From contig NZ_AYKS02000041.1 in the NCBI RefSeq assembly GCF_000496755.2, positions 66,547 through 130,546 on the forward strand: a stretch of DNA of 64,000 nt, read 5' to 3'. Positions 51,878 to 60,974 of the stretch are shown piece after piece. The notes beneath the pieces were generated by a model. That model was not told where the DNA came from. It saw nothing but the letters and a program-made list of their open reading frames with translations, and did no database searches. The translations under genes were made by a program, and so were the position numbers. Each line of letters begins with the position of its first letter. Position 1 is the first letter of the stretch. The DNA is from Serratia sp. DD3 (GTDB lineage Bacteria; Pseudomonadota; Gammaproteobacteria; Enterobacterales; Enterobacteriaceae).

Positions 51878-52717
51878 ATGAGTAGTGCCAAGCTAGCTCA
51901 CGAACGATTCGCATTTTTGGAGATGCTGGCCTTTTGGATGGGAGAAGTACGTAATAGAGATCTTGAAAATCAGTTCAGCATAACCCGACAACAGGCCTAC
52001 AAAGACATTGTTCACTATCAAAATTTACACCCCAATCACCTCCTTAAGCTAGATAAAGCACATTACGCCTTTGCTGATGATAAACAGCCTCAATATTTTC
52101 ATGGTGGGTTAGATGATTTTCTTGCCTGGCTTGAAACCGGCTATTTTATATTGGCTCCCCGATTACTCAATTCCTGTGTAACTCGACTTGAATTACCTGA
52201 ACGCAAAGTACCACGTCAAGTCATTACGACTTTAATGAAAGCTATTCATCAACACTTACGAATAGAAGTGAACTATATATCCTTGTCTAATCCCGAAAGT
52301 GAGGGGCGGATTTTCAGTCCACACAGCATTATCAAAGCGGGAAGCCGCTTCCATGTCCGTGGATATTGTGAGAAATCTCAAGGATTTCGTGACCTTGTTT
52401 TGAGTCGGTTCCGTGAGAATGCAGCAATCGAAGGTTCATCGCCCCACTCCATCGTTCAAGATGAAGCCTGGCAGACCTATGTCACATTAATACTATCACC
52501 TGATCCGAGGTTAACTCTCGCCCAACGAGAAGTTCTCGCCAACGACTACCAAATGGAAAATAACCAACTTCATATAAAAACCCGTGCAGCCCTTGCCGAT
52601 TACTTACTGAAAGAATTGCAGGTGAACACTAAATATCTTGACGGAAAACCCGAAGCTCAACAACTGGTGTTGGTAAACAGAGATGACATCAAGCAATGGC
52701 TTTTTAACAGTTGGTGA
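51878..52717 (+). CDS. WYL-domain transcriptional regulator upstream of cas3
   Basis: A 279-residue protein with the BrxR/CapW-like layout: N-terminal winged HTH (about 1-70, AHERFAFLEMLAFWMGEVRNRDLENQFSITRQQA), a central WYL domain (about 115-195, including YISLSNPESEGRIFSPHSIIKAGSRFHVRGYCEKSQGFRDLVLSR) and a C-terminal WCX-like extension. Such regulators repress defence loci and may sense nucleic-acid signals. It reads towards cas3 with a 171-bp gap. ATG 51878 is chosen (GGAGG just upstream); ATG 51860, also with GAGG, would add MFHGGH. Control of the cas operon is inferred from position. Confidence 0.87.
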   Translation: MSSAKLAHERFAFLEMLAFWMGEVRNRDLENQFSITRQQAYKDIVHYQNLHPNHLLKLDKAHYAFADDKQPQYFHGGLDDFLAWLETGYFILAPRLLNSCVTRLELPERKVPRQVITTLMKAIHQHLRIEVNYISLSNPESEGRIFSPHSIIKAGSRFHVRGYCEKSQGFRDLVLSRFRENAAIEGSSPHSIVQDEAWQTYVTLILSPDPRLTLAQREVLANDYQMENNQLHIKTRAALADYLLKELQVNTKYLDGKPEAQQLVLVNRDDIKQWLFNSW

Positions 52718-52807
52718 GTGTGTAGGTAATAGATTAGTAATCTCAGTTAACCTGAATTTCTGTACAGTATTGTGAAGGGTTTTTATTAGTAGCAAGCTCT
52801 CACTCCA

Positions 52808-52836
52808 ATGACAAATCTTATTTGGCTATGTCTTAT
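52808..52836 (+). promoter_or_regulatory. Candidate cas operon promoter
   Basis: ATGACA (52808-52813; five of six to TTGACA), a 17-bp spacer, and TCTTAT (52831-52836; four of six to TATAAT), 52 bp before the cas3 GTG. It is the best pair in the WYL-cas3 gap but imperfect. Confidence 0.4.
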
Positions 52837-52888
52837 GAAATCAGTTTAACGTCCGTGGATAAACGCCTTTAGGTAAGGATGATTAATA

Positions 52889-55504
52889 GTGAGATTCTTA
52901 AAAAAATCGCCTGCGCAAACCGATAATATAATCTCTGCAATTTGCTTCGAAAAGTGCCCGGCTAAAACACGGATGCTAAGTGATGGAACCTCGATTCAAG
53001 GGCGTTCGGTGCTGAGCCACTGCCAGATTGTAGGTGAAGTTGCTCGCCAACTGATATCGCGTTTCCCACAACCTATGCAATACCGTTTATTTCCGAAAGG
53101 GAGTGAAATGGCAGCCGGCAGTCATGATATCGGCAAGGTCAGCCCGACTTTTGTGGCAAAGATCCTTTCAGCTTGCGGTATCGACTACACAAGGATGCCG
53201 GAGTTGGCTGGAGTAAACCCCAAACTAGAGCAACAATGGGGTGGACATGCCGGAGTCAGCCAGGCCACAGCGGAAGATCTTGGAGTACCGAAATATGTTG
53301 CCGAAATCCTCGGTCAACACCATGGTTTTAACCCGTCGGTTGATGATAAACGCGGCAACGCAGATGTCTTTGGCGGCCCCAACTGGTTTGACGAACGCAA
53401 AAAACTGGTGGTCGCGCTAAAAGAATGCTTTCAATCGGACTGGCCGAAGTTTGATTCCGCAGCTCAGGCACGTGTTGTCGCTGGGTTGACTTCTGTCTCT
53501 GACTGGATTGGCTCTGGTGGTTTTTTTGAAAACCCTGATGAAGATTGGCGGCCAAATATCACGGCCGCCTTGAATGATGCTGGTTTTATCAAGCCTATTA
53601 TTCGCAACGGACTCTCTTTCGCTGAAGTCTTTGATCCCATCAATCTAGCGATGCAACTGCGTGAGCCGCAATCATTGTTTGTGGAACAGGTATCGGGACC
53701 AGGGGTATATATTCTTGAAGCCCAGATGGGCATGGGAAAGACCGAGGCTGCTTTGTATGCCGCTTATCAGTTATTGGCACAGGAAAAAGCGACGGGTATT
53801 TATTTTGCGCTGCCAACTCAATTAACTTCCAACAAGATTTACGATCGCTTCAATGCCTTTTTGGAGCAAATCATTAGTTCAGCAACCCCACAACGGGGCT
53901 TGTTGCTGCACTCTGGTGCCTGGTTGCTGGATACTGAAATAGGGGAAGAAGGCTGCCCTGGCGGTTCTTGGTTCAACCAAAATAAGCGCGGCTTACTGGC
54001 TCCATTTGCCGTCGGCACCATTGATCAGGCGTTAATGGCGGTTATGAACGTCAAACATGGTTTTGTCAGAGCTTTTGGTCTGGCTGGCAAGGTCGTCATC
54101 CTGGATGAAGTGCATAGCTATGATCTCTACACGGGAACTATTCTCAACGAACTGGTGGCGTTTCTGCGGCAGATAGACTGCACCGTGATTATTCTCAGTG
54201 CGACCCTGAGTCAGGCTCGACGTGAAGCACTATTACAACAGGCTACAACCAGCACAGCTTACCCACTGGTTACGACTGTAGCTGCGGTGGGGGAACAAAA
54301 TCAGCTGGTTGAAGTAGGAGTACCGACTGTAGACAATCCTCCAGTAATACTTCAAATGTGCGATAAAAATGAACAAGCACTGGAAGAAGCACTTAAACGG
54401 GCAGCTCAGGGCCAACAAGTCTTATGGATTGAAAACACCGTTGCTGAAGCACAACAGCGGTATCTTGATATCGCCAGTCGTGCGATACAGGTGGGGTGCG
54501 AAACGGGCTTGCTTCATTCGCGTTTTACCCCCCAACACCGTGCCATCAACGAAGATCGTTGGGTAAACCTCTATGGCCGGGCCGGATGGTCCCAACGTGC
54601 AAAATGTGGACGCATTCTGGTGGGTACACAGGTACTGGAACAGTCACTCGACATTGATGCTGACTTTCTGATAACTCGCTTTGCACCCACCGATATGTTG
54701 CTACAGCGTCTTGGCCGCCTTTGGCGGCACGCAGATACCCCACGTCATTCCAGCGCCAAACCAGAATGCTGGTTGTTGGCCCCAACGCTGGAGTGTGCAC
54801 TGGCGAATCCTCACTCTGCTTTTGGCAAAAGCGCCATGGTGTACTCGCCGTATGTGTTGTGCCGCAGCCTTGAAGTCTGGAAAGATATGCAGTCAGTCTG
54901 CTTACCATCAGGCATTCGCCCTTTAATTGATCAAACTTATGCCGCGCGAACGGAAAGCGCACAATGGGCTAGCCTGTTACATGAATTGAAAAACGGCAGC
55001 CGGTTCCGTACTGGCGAGCAGGCCCAACAAGCCCTCGCCAAACTCACTTTGTCCAAAGGTGGCAAAACATTGCCTGAGCACAAAGCGGACACTCGCTACA
55101 GCGACCAGGATACCCATGATTTGTTGTTGCTGTGTAATTTACGCTCACAAGATGGAACGACCTATATCCGTTTACTTGATGGCAGCGAATTAACCTTGCC
55201 GCATAGCCGCCATCGCCTGACCAAGGCAGAGTGGCGCAAACTGGCTGTAGCACTTAACCAGCAATTAGTACGAGTCAACCCGGCTTATTGCCCACCCAAA
55301 AACACGAAACATGAGCTGGAAAAACTGCACCTGAATGAGGTGTTTTATCTTGGCCGACCAGAGGACGACGAAGCTTTGCTGCGTATTGCCATCGTCAGCA
55401 AAACGGGAGAATTGCTCACTCAGGATGGCTACCCGGCTGGTGATAAATACCTGCTTGAATACCGTGAAGATCTTGGCTTCCGTGCCATTTCCAATAAGGA
55501 ATAA
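52889..55504 (+). CDS. cas3: Type I-E CRISPR helicase-nuclease Cas3
   Basis: Recruited by Cascade to degrade the target strand. The 871-residue protein joins an N-terminal HD nuclease (H44, H79-D80, H120, H144-H145, with SHDIGK) to an SF2 helicase: Walker A MGMGKT (280-285), DEVH box at 406-409, motif III LSATL, and motif VI QRLGRLWRH. All catalytic residues seem present, so it should be active. The start is GTG 52889 with AAGGA 9 nt upstream. cse1 begins 3 bp after its stop. Confidence 0.96.
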   Translation: MRFLKKSPAQTDNIISAICFEKCPAKTRMLSDGTSIQGRSVLSHCQIVGEVARQLISRFPQPMQYRLFPKGSEMAAGSHDIGKVSPTFVAKILSACGIDYTRMPELAGVNPKLEQQWGGHAGVSQATAEDLGVPKYVAEILGQHHGFNPSVDDKRGNADVFGGPNWFDERKKLVVALKECFQSDWPKFDSAAQARVVAGLTSVSDWIGSGGFFENPDEDWRPNITAALNDAGFIKPIIRNGLSFAEVFDPINLAMQLREPQSLFVEQVSGPGVYILEAQMGMGKTEAALYAAYQLLAQEKATGIYFALPTQLTSNKIYDRFNAFLEQIISSATPQRGLLLHSGAWLLDTEIGEEGCPGGSWFNQNKRGLLAPFAVGTIDQALMAVMNVKHGFVRAFGLAGKVVILDEVHSYDLYTGTILNELVAFLRQIDCTVIILSATLSQARREALLQQATTSTAYPLVTTVAAVGEQNQLVEVGVPTVDNPPVILQMCDKNEQALEEALKRAAQGQQVLWIENTVAEAQQRYLDIASRAIQVGCETGLLHSRFTPQHRAINEDRWVNLYGRAGWSQRAKCGRILVGTQVLEQSLDIDADFLITRFAPTDMLLQRLGRLWRHADTPRHSSAKPECWLLAPTLECALANPHSAFGKSAMVYSPYVLCRSLEVWKDMQSVCLPSGIRPLIDQTYAARTESAQWASLLHELKNGSRFRTGEQAQQALAKLTLSKGGKTLPEHKADTRYSDQDTHDLLLLCNLRSQDGTTYIRLLDGSELTLPHSRHRLTKAEWRKLAVALNQQLVRVNPAYCPPKNTKHELEKLHLNEVFYLGRPEDDEALLRIAIVSKTGELLTQDGYPAGDKYLLEYREDLGFRAISNKE

Positions 55505-55507
55505 ACG

Positions 55508-57085
55508 ATGGAAAACCGCTTTAACTTGATTGATGAGCCCTGGATACCGGTTGCGGATGTGGGCCGTGTTAGTCTGAAAGAGATCTTTAGTAACTCGCAA
55601 TTACGTGCTTTAGGGGGTAACCCTGTTCAGAAAATTGCCATCACCAAATTGTTATTAGCTATCGCTCAGTCCGCTGCAACACCCGATGATGACGATGACT
55701 GGAAACATATGGGCTGGCAGGGCATGGCGGATAAGTGTCTAAACTATCTTGAGAAATGGCATGACCGATTTTTTCTATATGGTGAACGGCCATTTTTACA
55801 GATGCCTGCTATAAAAACCTTAATAGACAGGAGAGCCTCAGAAAAAATTTTACTTGCTAATACCAAATCAAAAATATTAGAGATTGAATCTTCTAGCAAA
55901 CCGAAGCCCATAGGTGCTGGATATTACCCTGATATATGGGCTGGTAATAATACCATTCTTTTTCAAACCCTAAGCCCCCAAGATATTAACAATCAGGATT
56001 TGGCGATGTTTATTATATTGATAATGAACTTTTCTTTTGGGGGAAAAAGAGTTGAAAGTAATATTACAAACCTTTCTGGTAAATTACTTAGTGCTCAGTA
56101 TTCAGCACCTGCAGGGCCAAGTTTAGGCGGTTTTGTTGGTAACTTGCACTGCTTTGGGTTTACTGAAACACTACTTGAATCCATTTGGTTTAATCTTTTC
56201 TCAACGGAACAAATTGCTGAAAGAGTTGTATGGAGTGGTGTTGGCCATCCGCCTTGGGAGGCGATGCCTGAAAAAGAATCAGATGTATCGAGCGAGAAGT
56301 ATTCAAAAACGTATATGGCAACTCTTATTGCCTTATCCCGTTTTGCTCTACTGCAAGATGGAGATATTTACTATATGGATGGAATTCAATATCCCAAAGT
56401 TGCCGATGGTTGGCTGGAAACATCTCTACTTATCAATCAATCTGACGCTGTGCCAAGGCCAATTTATGTCAATCTTGATAAAAAACCCTGGAGGGATTTA
56501 TCATCATGGTTATCATATTCATCATCGAATGGAGTTGAGTGTGTAGGTTTAAATTGGGTAAAACGGCGCATCAAGAAAGAATCAAGAGTTTTGACTGTAT
56601 GGGTTGGGGGAATAAAAGTCACCTCTAATTCTGGTGATCAATCTGTCAAACAGCGTGATGAATTTATAGAATCTTATTTTGATATCCACACTGATTACTT
56701 AGGGAATATAGAAACCGAGCAGTATAAGTTTGAAATAGCTGAACTTAGCGTCGCTACTTCCTACTTAAAAAAATCTGTTGAAAGATATTTTCACCAAGTC
56801 GGTGACCCTAAACCCACAGATGTAAGAAAAAAGACACGAGCCAAAGACGTTTCTTTAATTGCGGAGAAAAGGATGTGGCAGTTGTGTGAGCGCCATTCTC
56901 AGCAATTAATTCATGCTTGCTTTAGCAAAGGGAGTAATCCAGAAGATCTATTGTCTTTACGCAAAACCTTCGCTACTTACGCTATCCAAGTATTTGACAA
57001 AATCTGCCCAAACGATAGTGCCCGTCAAATGGATGCTTGGGCTCAAGCACGCCCTAACTTTTCCAAATATTTAAAAGCTGACTAA
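55508..57085 (+). CDS. cse1: Cascade large subunit Cse1/CasA (Cas8e)
   Basis: Large subunit that recognises the PAM and recruits Cas3. The 525-residue protein begins MENRFNLIDEPWIPVADVGRVSLKEIFS, the unmistakable Cse1 start, and contains GERPFLQMP and SFGGKRVESNITNLSGKL. The interior (about 55.8-56.8 kb) is visibly richer in A/T than flanking cas genes. As this is the PAM-reading subunit, that divergence may reflect altered PAM choice. Co-transcribed with cas3 (3-bp gap). Confidence 0.93.
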   Translation: MENRFNLIDEPWIPVADVGRVSLKEIFSNSQLRALGGNPVQKIAITKLLLAIAQSAATPDDDDDWKHMGWQGMADKCLNYLEKWHDRFFLYGERPFLQMPAIKTLIDRRASEKILLANTKSKILEIESSSKPKPIGAGYYPDIWAGNNTILFQTLSPQDINNQDLAMFIILIMNFSFGGKRVESNITNLSGKLLSAQYSAPAGPSLGGFVGNLHCFGFTETLLESIWFNLFSTEQIAERVVWSGVGHPPWEAMPEKESDVSSEKYSKTYMATLIALSRFALLQDGDIYYMDGIQYPKVADGWLETSLLINQSDAVPRPIYVNLDKKPWRDLSSWLSYSSSNGVECVGLNWVKRRIKKESRVLTVWVGGIKVTSNSGDQSVKQRDEFIESYFDIHTDYLGNIETEQYKFEIAELSVATSYLKKSVERYFHQVGDPKPTDVRKKTRAKDVSLIAEKRMWQLCERHSQQLIHACFSKGSNPEDLLSLRKTFATYAIQVFDKICPNDSARQMDAWAQARPNFSKYLKAD

Positions 57086-57098
57086 GGAGAAAACCTAT

Positions 57099-57665
57099 AT
57101 GGATCAGCCAAAGGAAGACACTGCAATCCACACCTCTGCCAAACTATCCCGGGCAGACCGATTCGTCAGCTATGTGATTGATGGCATCAACAAGGACAAC
57201 GGCTTTGCCGCTCGGCTCAAACGTGCCGACAACCCAGCAACCGAATATCAAAGCTGGGAATTACTGGCTCATTTTGGTGTTGATCTGGAAAAAGAGTGGG
57301 AGCGGCTACCCTATTGCATCGTGGGTGCCGCCCTGGCAAAAGCTAAGCCCACGGCGAATGGCAAGTTACCCTTGGGGGCAGCGATTGCCGCCTGCTTTGA
57401 CGAGGGGAACCAGTCTGATCAGGCTAAAGCACGCCTGCGCCGCCTGCTGGCCTGTACCAGTGCAAGTGAAACTTGTCGTATTTTGCGGCCATTGCTTTCG
57501 CTGATGATAAGCCGAGGTGTGACACCTGATTTCGCTCAGTTGTTGGATCAATTGCTGTGGTACTCAGGTAATAGGCAGGAGCAGATTAGAGCTCGTTGGG
57601 CGCAAGAGTTCTATCGTCGCACCGCCGAAGTGGACGGAGCAGCAACGGAGCCCACACATGACTGA
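57099..57665 (+). CDS. cse2: Cascade small subunit Cse2/CasB (Cas11)
   Basis: Present in two copies per Cascade, stabilising the R-loop. The 188-residue helical protein begins MDQPKEDTAIHTSAKLSRADRFVSYV and contains YCIVGAALAKAKPT, ARLRRLLACTSASETCRILRPLLSLM and LLDQLLWYSG, the Cse2 conserved segments. AAGGAG precedes the ATG. The stop overlaps the next gene, cas6e, by 8 bp, so the two are translationally linked. Confidence 0.93.
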   Translation: MDQPKEDTAIHTSAKLSRADRFVSYVIDGINKDNGFAARLKRADNPATEYQSWELLAHFGVDLEKEWERLPYCIVGAALAKAKPTANGKLPLGAAIAACFDEGNQSDQAKARLRRLLACTSASETCRILRPLLSLMISRGVTPDFAQLLDQLLWYSGNRQEQIRARWAQEFYRRTAEVDGAATEPTHD

Positions 57666-58305
57666 ACTATTTGCCAGTGCCTTACACCTCGATCGTGCAG
57701 CTGTTAAGGCGTTGAAAATGACCGATGCCTATTCGTTACACCGAGTGGTATACAGCCTATTTTCTGATGAGCGTACTGAAACTGAAAAACACAGCCATAT
57801 CCAAAGCGGTATTGTTTATGCCGATCAAGGGGGGGACTTTTATAGCCGCAAAGTGTTGATTGTTTCAAACCGAGAACCAACAACACAGGTAGAAGGGCAA
57901 TACGGTAAAGTGGTAAGCAGGCCAATCGCTGATGCGTTTTTGGCTCATTCACGCTATCGCTTCAAGGTGCAGGTGAACCCGGTACGCAAGGATAAACAGA
58001 GTGGTAAACGTGTTGCGGTAAAAGGCCGTGCTGAGATCGCACAATGGTTTATACAGCGCGCCGCCAATAGTTGGGGGTTTGAGGTGGACTCTCAAACCCT
58101 ACAGGTTGATGCCATTGAAGTACTGCAATTCCAAGACAAGGTTGGTCGCCAGGTCACACTTGGCAAAGCTCATATTCAGGGGCAACTCACCGTGACCAAC
58201 CTGCAGCAATTTCACAATAGTTTTAAAAATGGCATTGGCAAGGGGCGCGCGTTTGGCTGCGGCTTATTGCAAATAGTGCCCATCATTGATAACCCATTCG
58301 CCTGA
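57658..58305 (+). CDS. cas6e: CRISPR RNA endonuclease Cas6e (CasE)
   Basis: Cuts the repeat hairpin to release crRNA and stays bound to the 3' stem. The 215-residue protein shows DAYSLHRVVYSLF with the catalytic histidine at 28 (equivalent to H20/H26 of known Cas6e), YRFKVQVNPVRK, and the glycine-rich C-terminal signature GIGKGRAFGCGLLQI. Unusually, it lies between cse2 and cas7; in the E. coli order it follows cas5. Confidence 0.95.
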   Translation: MTELFASALHLDRAAVKALKMTDAYSLHRVVYSLFSDERTETEKHSHIQSGIVYADQGGDFYSRKVLIVSNREPTTQVEGQYGKVVSRPIADAFLAHSRYRFKVQVNPVRKDKQSGKRVAVKGRAEIAQWFIQRAANSWGFEVDSQTLQVDAIEVLQFQDKVGRQVTLGKAHIQGQLTVTNLQQFHNSFKNGIGKGRAFGCGLLQIVPIIDNPFA

Positions 58306-58336
58306 TTGTTAAAGCATCTTTTACAAGGACAATGTT

Positions 58337-59371
58337 ATGACTAACCTATACAAAAATACCCGCATTGAATTCCACATCCTGCAATCATTCCCAGTGACCT
58401 GTCTTAACCGTGATGATGTGGGTGCACCCAAGTCAGCCATCATCGGCGGCGTGCCACGTGCTCGTGTTTCATCTCAATGCTGGAAACGAGAAGTACGTCT
58501 TGCTATGCCGGACTTTGGTATTAGGCTGGGTATCCGCAGTAAAAAGATAGCCGCTATGTTGACCAATGAGTGTCTGGCACTCGGTGCCAGCGAAGAGCAA
58601 GCGGCCCATTGTGGTGAGGCTATGGCGGCATTTTTTTCTGACGATACTTTGTTATTTCTGAGCGAATCTGAAGCCAAAGCATTTGCCATATATGCGCAAG
58701 AAAATGGTTTTGAAGTATCGAAGCTGAAAGATAAAGATCTGGTAAAAGTGTCCAAAAAAGTCGTTAACAAAACCTTGGATGCTCTGGATATAGCGTTGTT
58801 TGGACGTATGGTCGCCAAAGCACCAGATATGAATGTTGAGGCGGCGGCATCCTTCGCTCATGCTATTTCAACTCATAAAGTAACCAACGAAATAGAGTTT
58901 TTTACCGCAGTAGATGATTGTAAAACAGAAGATGAAAGTGGTTCTGCACATATGGGTAGTTTGGAATACAACTCAGCAACTTACTACCGTTATGTGAGCC
59001 TTGACCTGGGCCAATTGGAACAGACGTTGGGAGAGGGCTCTGACTTTAAGACTGCCGTAGATGCCTTTGTAAAGGCGTTGTATGCCGCTGTGCCAAGCGC
59101 ACGTCAAACAACACAATCTGGTGCCTGCCCGTGGGAATACGCTCGCGTATTGGTGCGTAAAGGGCAACGCTTGCAAGCTTCTTTTGAACAACCAGTCAAA
59201 AGTAAAGGCGAAGGTTTCCTCCGTCCCAGCAAAGATGAACTTAACACCTGGCTCGACAAAAAAGAAAAGCTATCTGGCTCGCTGTTTGGCAAACAAGGGG
59301 ACTATCAATGGGGTGATAACCTTGAATACAGCATCGATAGCCTGATTGCCGATCTACAGTCTCACCTGTAA
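58337..59371 (+). CDS. cas7e: Cascade backbone protein Cas7e (CasC/Cse4)
   Basis: Six copies form the crRNA-binding backbone of Cascade. The 344-residue protein begins with TRIEFHILQSFPVTCLNRDDVGAPKSA and has GGVPRARVSSQCWKREVR, the RNA-binding start of Cas7e, and QTTQSGACPWEYARVLVRKGQRLQASFEQPV near the C terminus. AAGGAC lies 7 nt before the ATG. It is about 20 residues shorter than E. coli CasC. cas5e follows after 11 bp. Confidence 0.95.
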   Translation: MTNLYKNTRIEFHILQSFPVTCLNRDDVGAPKSAIIGGVPRARVSSQCWKREVRLAMPDFGIRLGIRSKKIAAMLTNECLALGASEEQAAHCGEAMAAFFSDDTLLFLSESEAKAFAIYAQENGFEVSKLKDKDLVKVSKKVVNKTLDALDIALFGRMVAKAPDMNVEAAASFAHAISTHKVTNEIEFFTAVDDCKTEDESGSAHMGSLEYNSATYYRYVSLDLGQLEQTLGEGSDFKTAVDAFVKALYAAVPSARQTTQSGACPWEYARVLVRKGQRLQASFEQPVKSKGEGFLRPSKDELNTWLDKKEKLSGSLFGKQGDYQWGDNLEYSIDSLIADLQSHL

Positions 59372-59382
59372 GGGAGATAACG

Positions 59383-60099
59383 ATGAGCAAATCTACCCAA
59401 TATATGCTCCTGTGGCTTGAAGGGCCGTTGCAAGCCTGGGGGCATGACTCAAAGTTTGGGGTGCGTGACACACTGAACTTCCCAACACGCTCAGGCATCC
59501 TGGGTCTGCTTTGTTGCGCTCGCGGGGCTGGCGGCCCCGAAATCGAATGGTTGGCACAAATGAATAACCTGAGCATGGAGGTACGGGCTTACGCCCGCAC
59601 TGATGGTAAAGGTCAGCCCTATCTGCGTGAGCCCGCCTTGTGCGACTTCCAGATGGTTGGGAGTGGCTACGACGACAGTGACCCTTGGCAAAGTCTGTTG
59701 ATACCTAAAACGTCTGATGGAAAAAAGGCTGTTGGTGGCGGTACCAAAATGACCTATCGCTACTACTTGCAGGACTCGGCTTTCGCCGTGGTATTGGAGG
59801 TACCTCAGACGCAAGCGGAATCATTATCTGACGTTTTGCAAAATCCAGTGTGGGATTTGTATCTGGGCCGCAAAAGTTGTGTACCAACTGAGCTGATTTA
59901 TCAGGGTTTATTTGAGGACACTGACGCTGCCTGGCAACAGGCGAAAACGTTGGCAGATAAAAAACAGAGGTTACTTAGCTACGCGGTCATTGAGGGGGAA
60001 GCCGACGGCGATATTATTACCTTAAACGATGTCCCCGTGCAGTTCGGCCAGCATAAGCGTTATCGGGATCGACGGGTGACATTGTTGGAGTTCGGCTAA
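59383..60099 (+). CDS. cas5e: Cascade subunit Cas5e (CasD)
   Basis: Caps the crRNA 5' handle in Cascade. The 238-residue RAMP-fold protein begins MSKSTQYMLLWLEGPLQAWG and contains FGVRDTLNFPTRSGILGLLCCARG, the Cas5e hallmark, and DLYLGRKSCVPTELIYQGLF. The handle predicted here (GUGUUUC plus C or U) differs from that of E. coli, so its handle pocket should differ too. Its stop shares one base with the cas1 start. Confidence 0.95.
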   Translation: MSKSTQYMLLWLEGPLQAWGHDSKFGVRDTLNFPTRSGILGLLCCARGAGGPEIEWLAQMNNLSMEVRAYARTDGKGQPYLREPALCDFQMVGSGYDDSDPWQSLLIPKTSDGKKAVGGGTKMTYRYYLQDSAFAVVLEVPQTQAESLSDVLQNPVWDLYLGRKSCVPTELIYQGLFEDTDAAWQQAKTLADKKQRLLSYAVIEGEADGDIITLNDVPVQFGQHKRYRDRRVTLLEFG

Positions 60100-60974
60100 T
60101 GGCTAAGGGAGAGCGACTGTTTGTCAAGGTGACACGTGAATCATTGCCCCAGGTAAAAGACAAATATCCCTTCTTATATCTGGAACGTGGGCGATTAGAG
60201 ATTGATGACAGCAGCGTTAAGTGGGTTGACTCGGAGGCTAATGTGGTACCGATACCTGTTGCAACTATCAACACATTGCTACTCGGCCCAGGCACCTCAG
60301 TGACCCATGAAGCGATAAAAACGGCAGTTGCAGCTAACTGCTCTGTTTGCTGGGTGGGAGAGGATAGTCTGCTATTTTATGCTGCAGGTTTTCTTCCCAC
60401 CGCTGATACACGCAATCTTAAATTACAGATGGCTCTTGCCAGTAATGAGGAGTCTTCTCTTAAGATCGCCCGGACGATGTTTGCAAAACGTTTTCCCGAT
60501 GCTGAACTGGATGGTAAGAGTTTAAACAGCATGATGGGGATGGAAGGTAATCGGGTACGGGCGTTGTATCAGCAAAAAGCTGAAGAGTATGGCGTAGGTT
60601 GGAAAGGACGCCAGTTCACACCAGGCAAGTTTCAATTGAGTGATTTAACCAATCAAGTGCTAACCGCCACCAATGCGGCGCTTTATGGCATATTATGTTC
60701 GGCTGTGCACGCTATGGGATATTCTCCTCATATTGGATTTATTCATTCCGGCAGTCCATTACCGTTTGTGTATGATTTAGCTGACCTTTACAAGGAAAAA
60801 CTGTGTATTGATTTGGCATTTTCTCTCTCTCGAGAAATGGCCGGCCGATATGATAAACACAAAGTCTCCGACGAATTCAGAAAGCGGGTTATTGCCATTG
60901 ATTTGCTCAATCAGATCACAACTGATGTTAATGAGTTGATGGGGGTTAAATATGCTCGTCGTACTCGCAAATGA
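60099..60974 (+). CDS. cas1: CRISPR integrase Cas1 (type I-E)
   Basis: Integrates new spacers with Cas2. The 291-residue protein retains the three metal ligands E149, H216 and D229, offset by eight from E. coli E141, H208 and D221. Other signatures are SPHIGFIHSGSPLPFVYDLADLYK. It ends soon after the last helix (MGVKYARRTRK), about 22 residues short of the E. coli Cas1 end after allowing for the offset, so the proline-rich C-terminal tail that contacts the PAM there seems absent. It overlaps cas2 by 23 bp. Confidence 0.96.
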   Translation: MAKGERLFVKVTRESLPQVKDKYPFLYLERGRLEIDDSSVKWVDSEANVVPIPVATINTLLLGPGTSVTHEAIKTAVAANCSVCWVGEDSLLFYAAGFLPTADTRNLKLQMALASNEESSLKIARTMFAKRFPDAELDGKSLNSMMGMEGNRVRALYQQKAEEYGVGWKGRQFTPGKFQLSDLTNQVLTATNAALYGILCSAVHAMGYSPHIGFIHSGSPLPFVYDLADLYKEKLCIDLAFSLSREMAGRYDKHKVSDEFRKRVIAIDLLNQITTDVNELMGVKYARRTRK

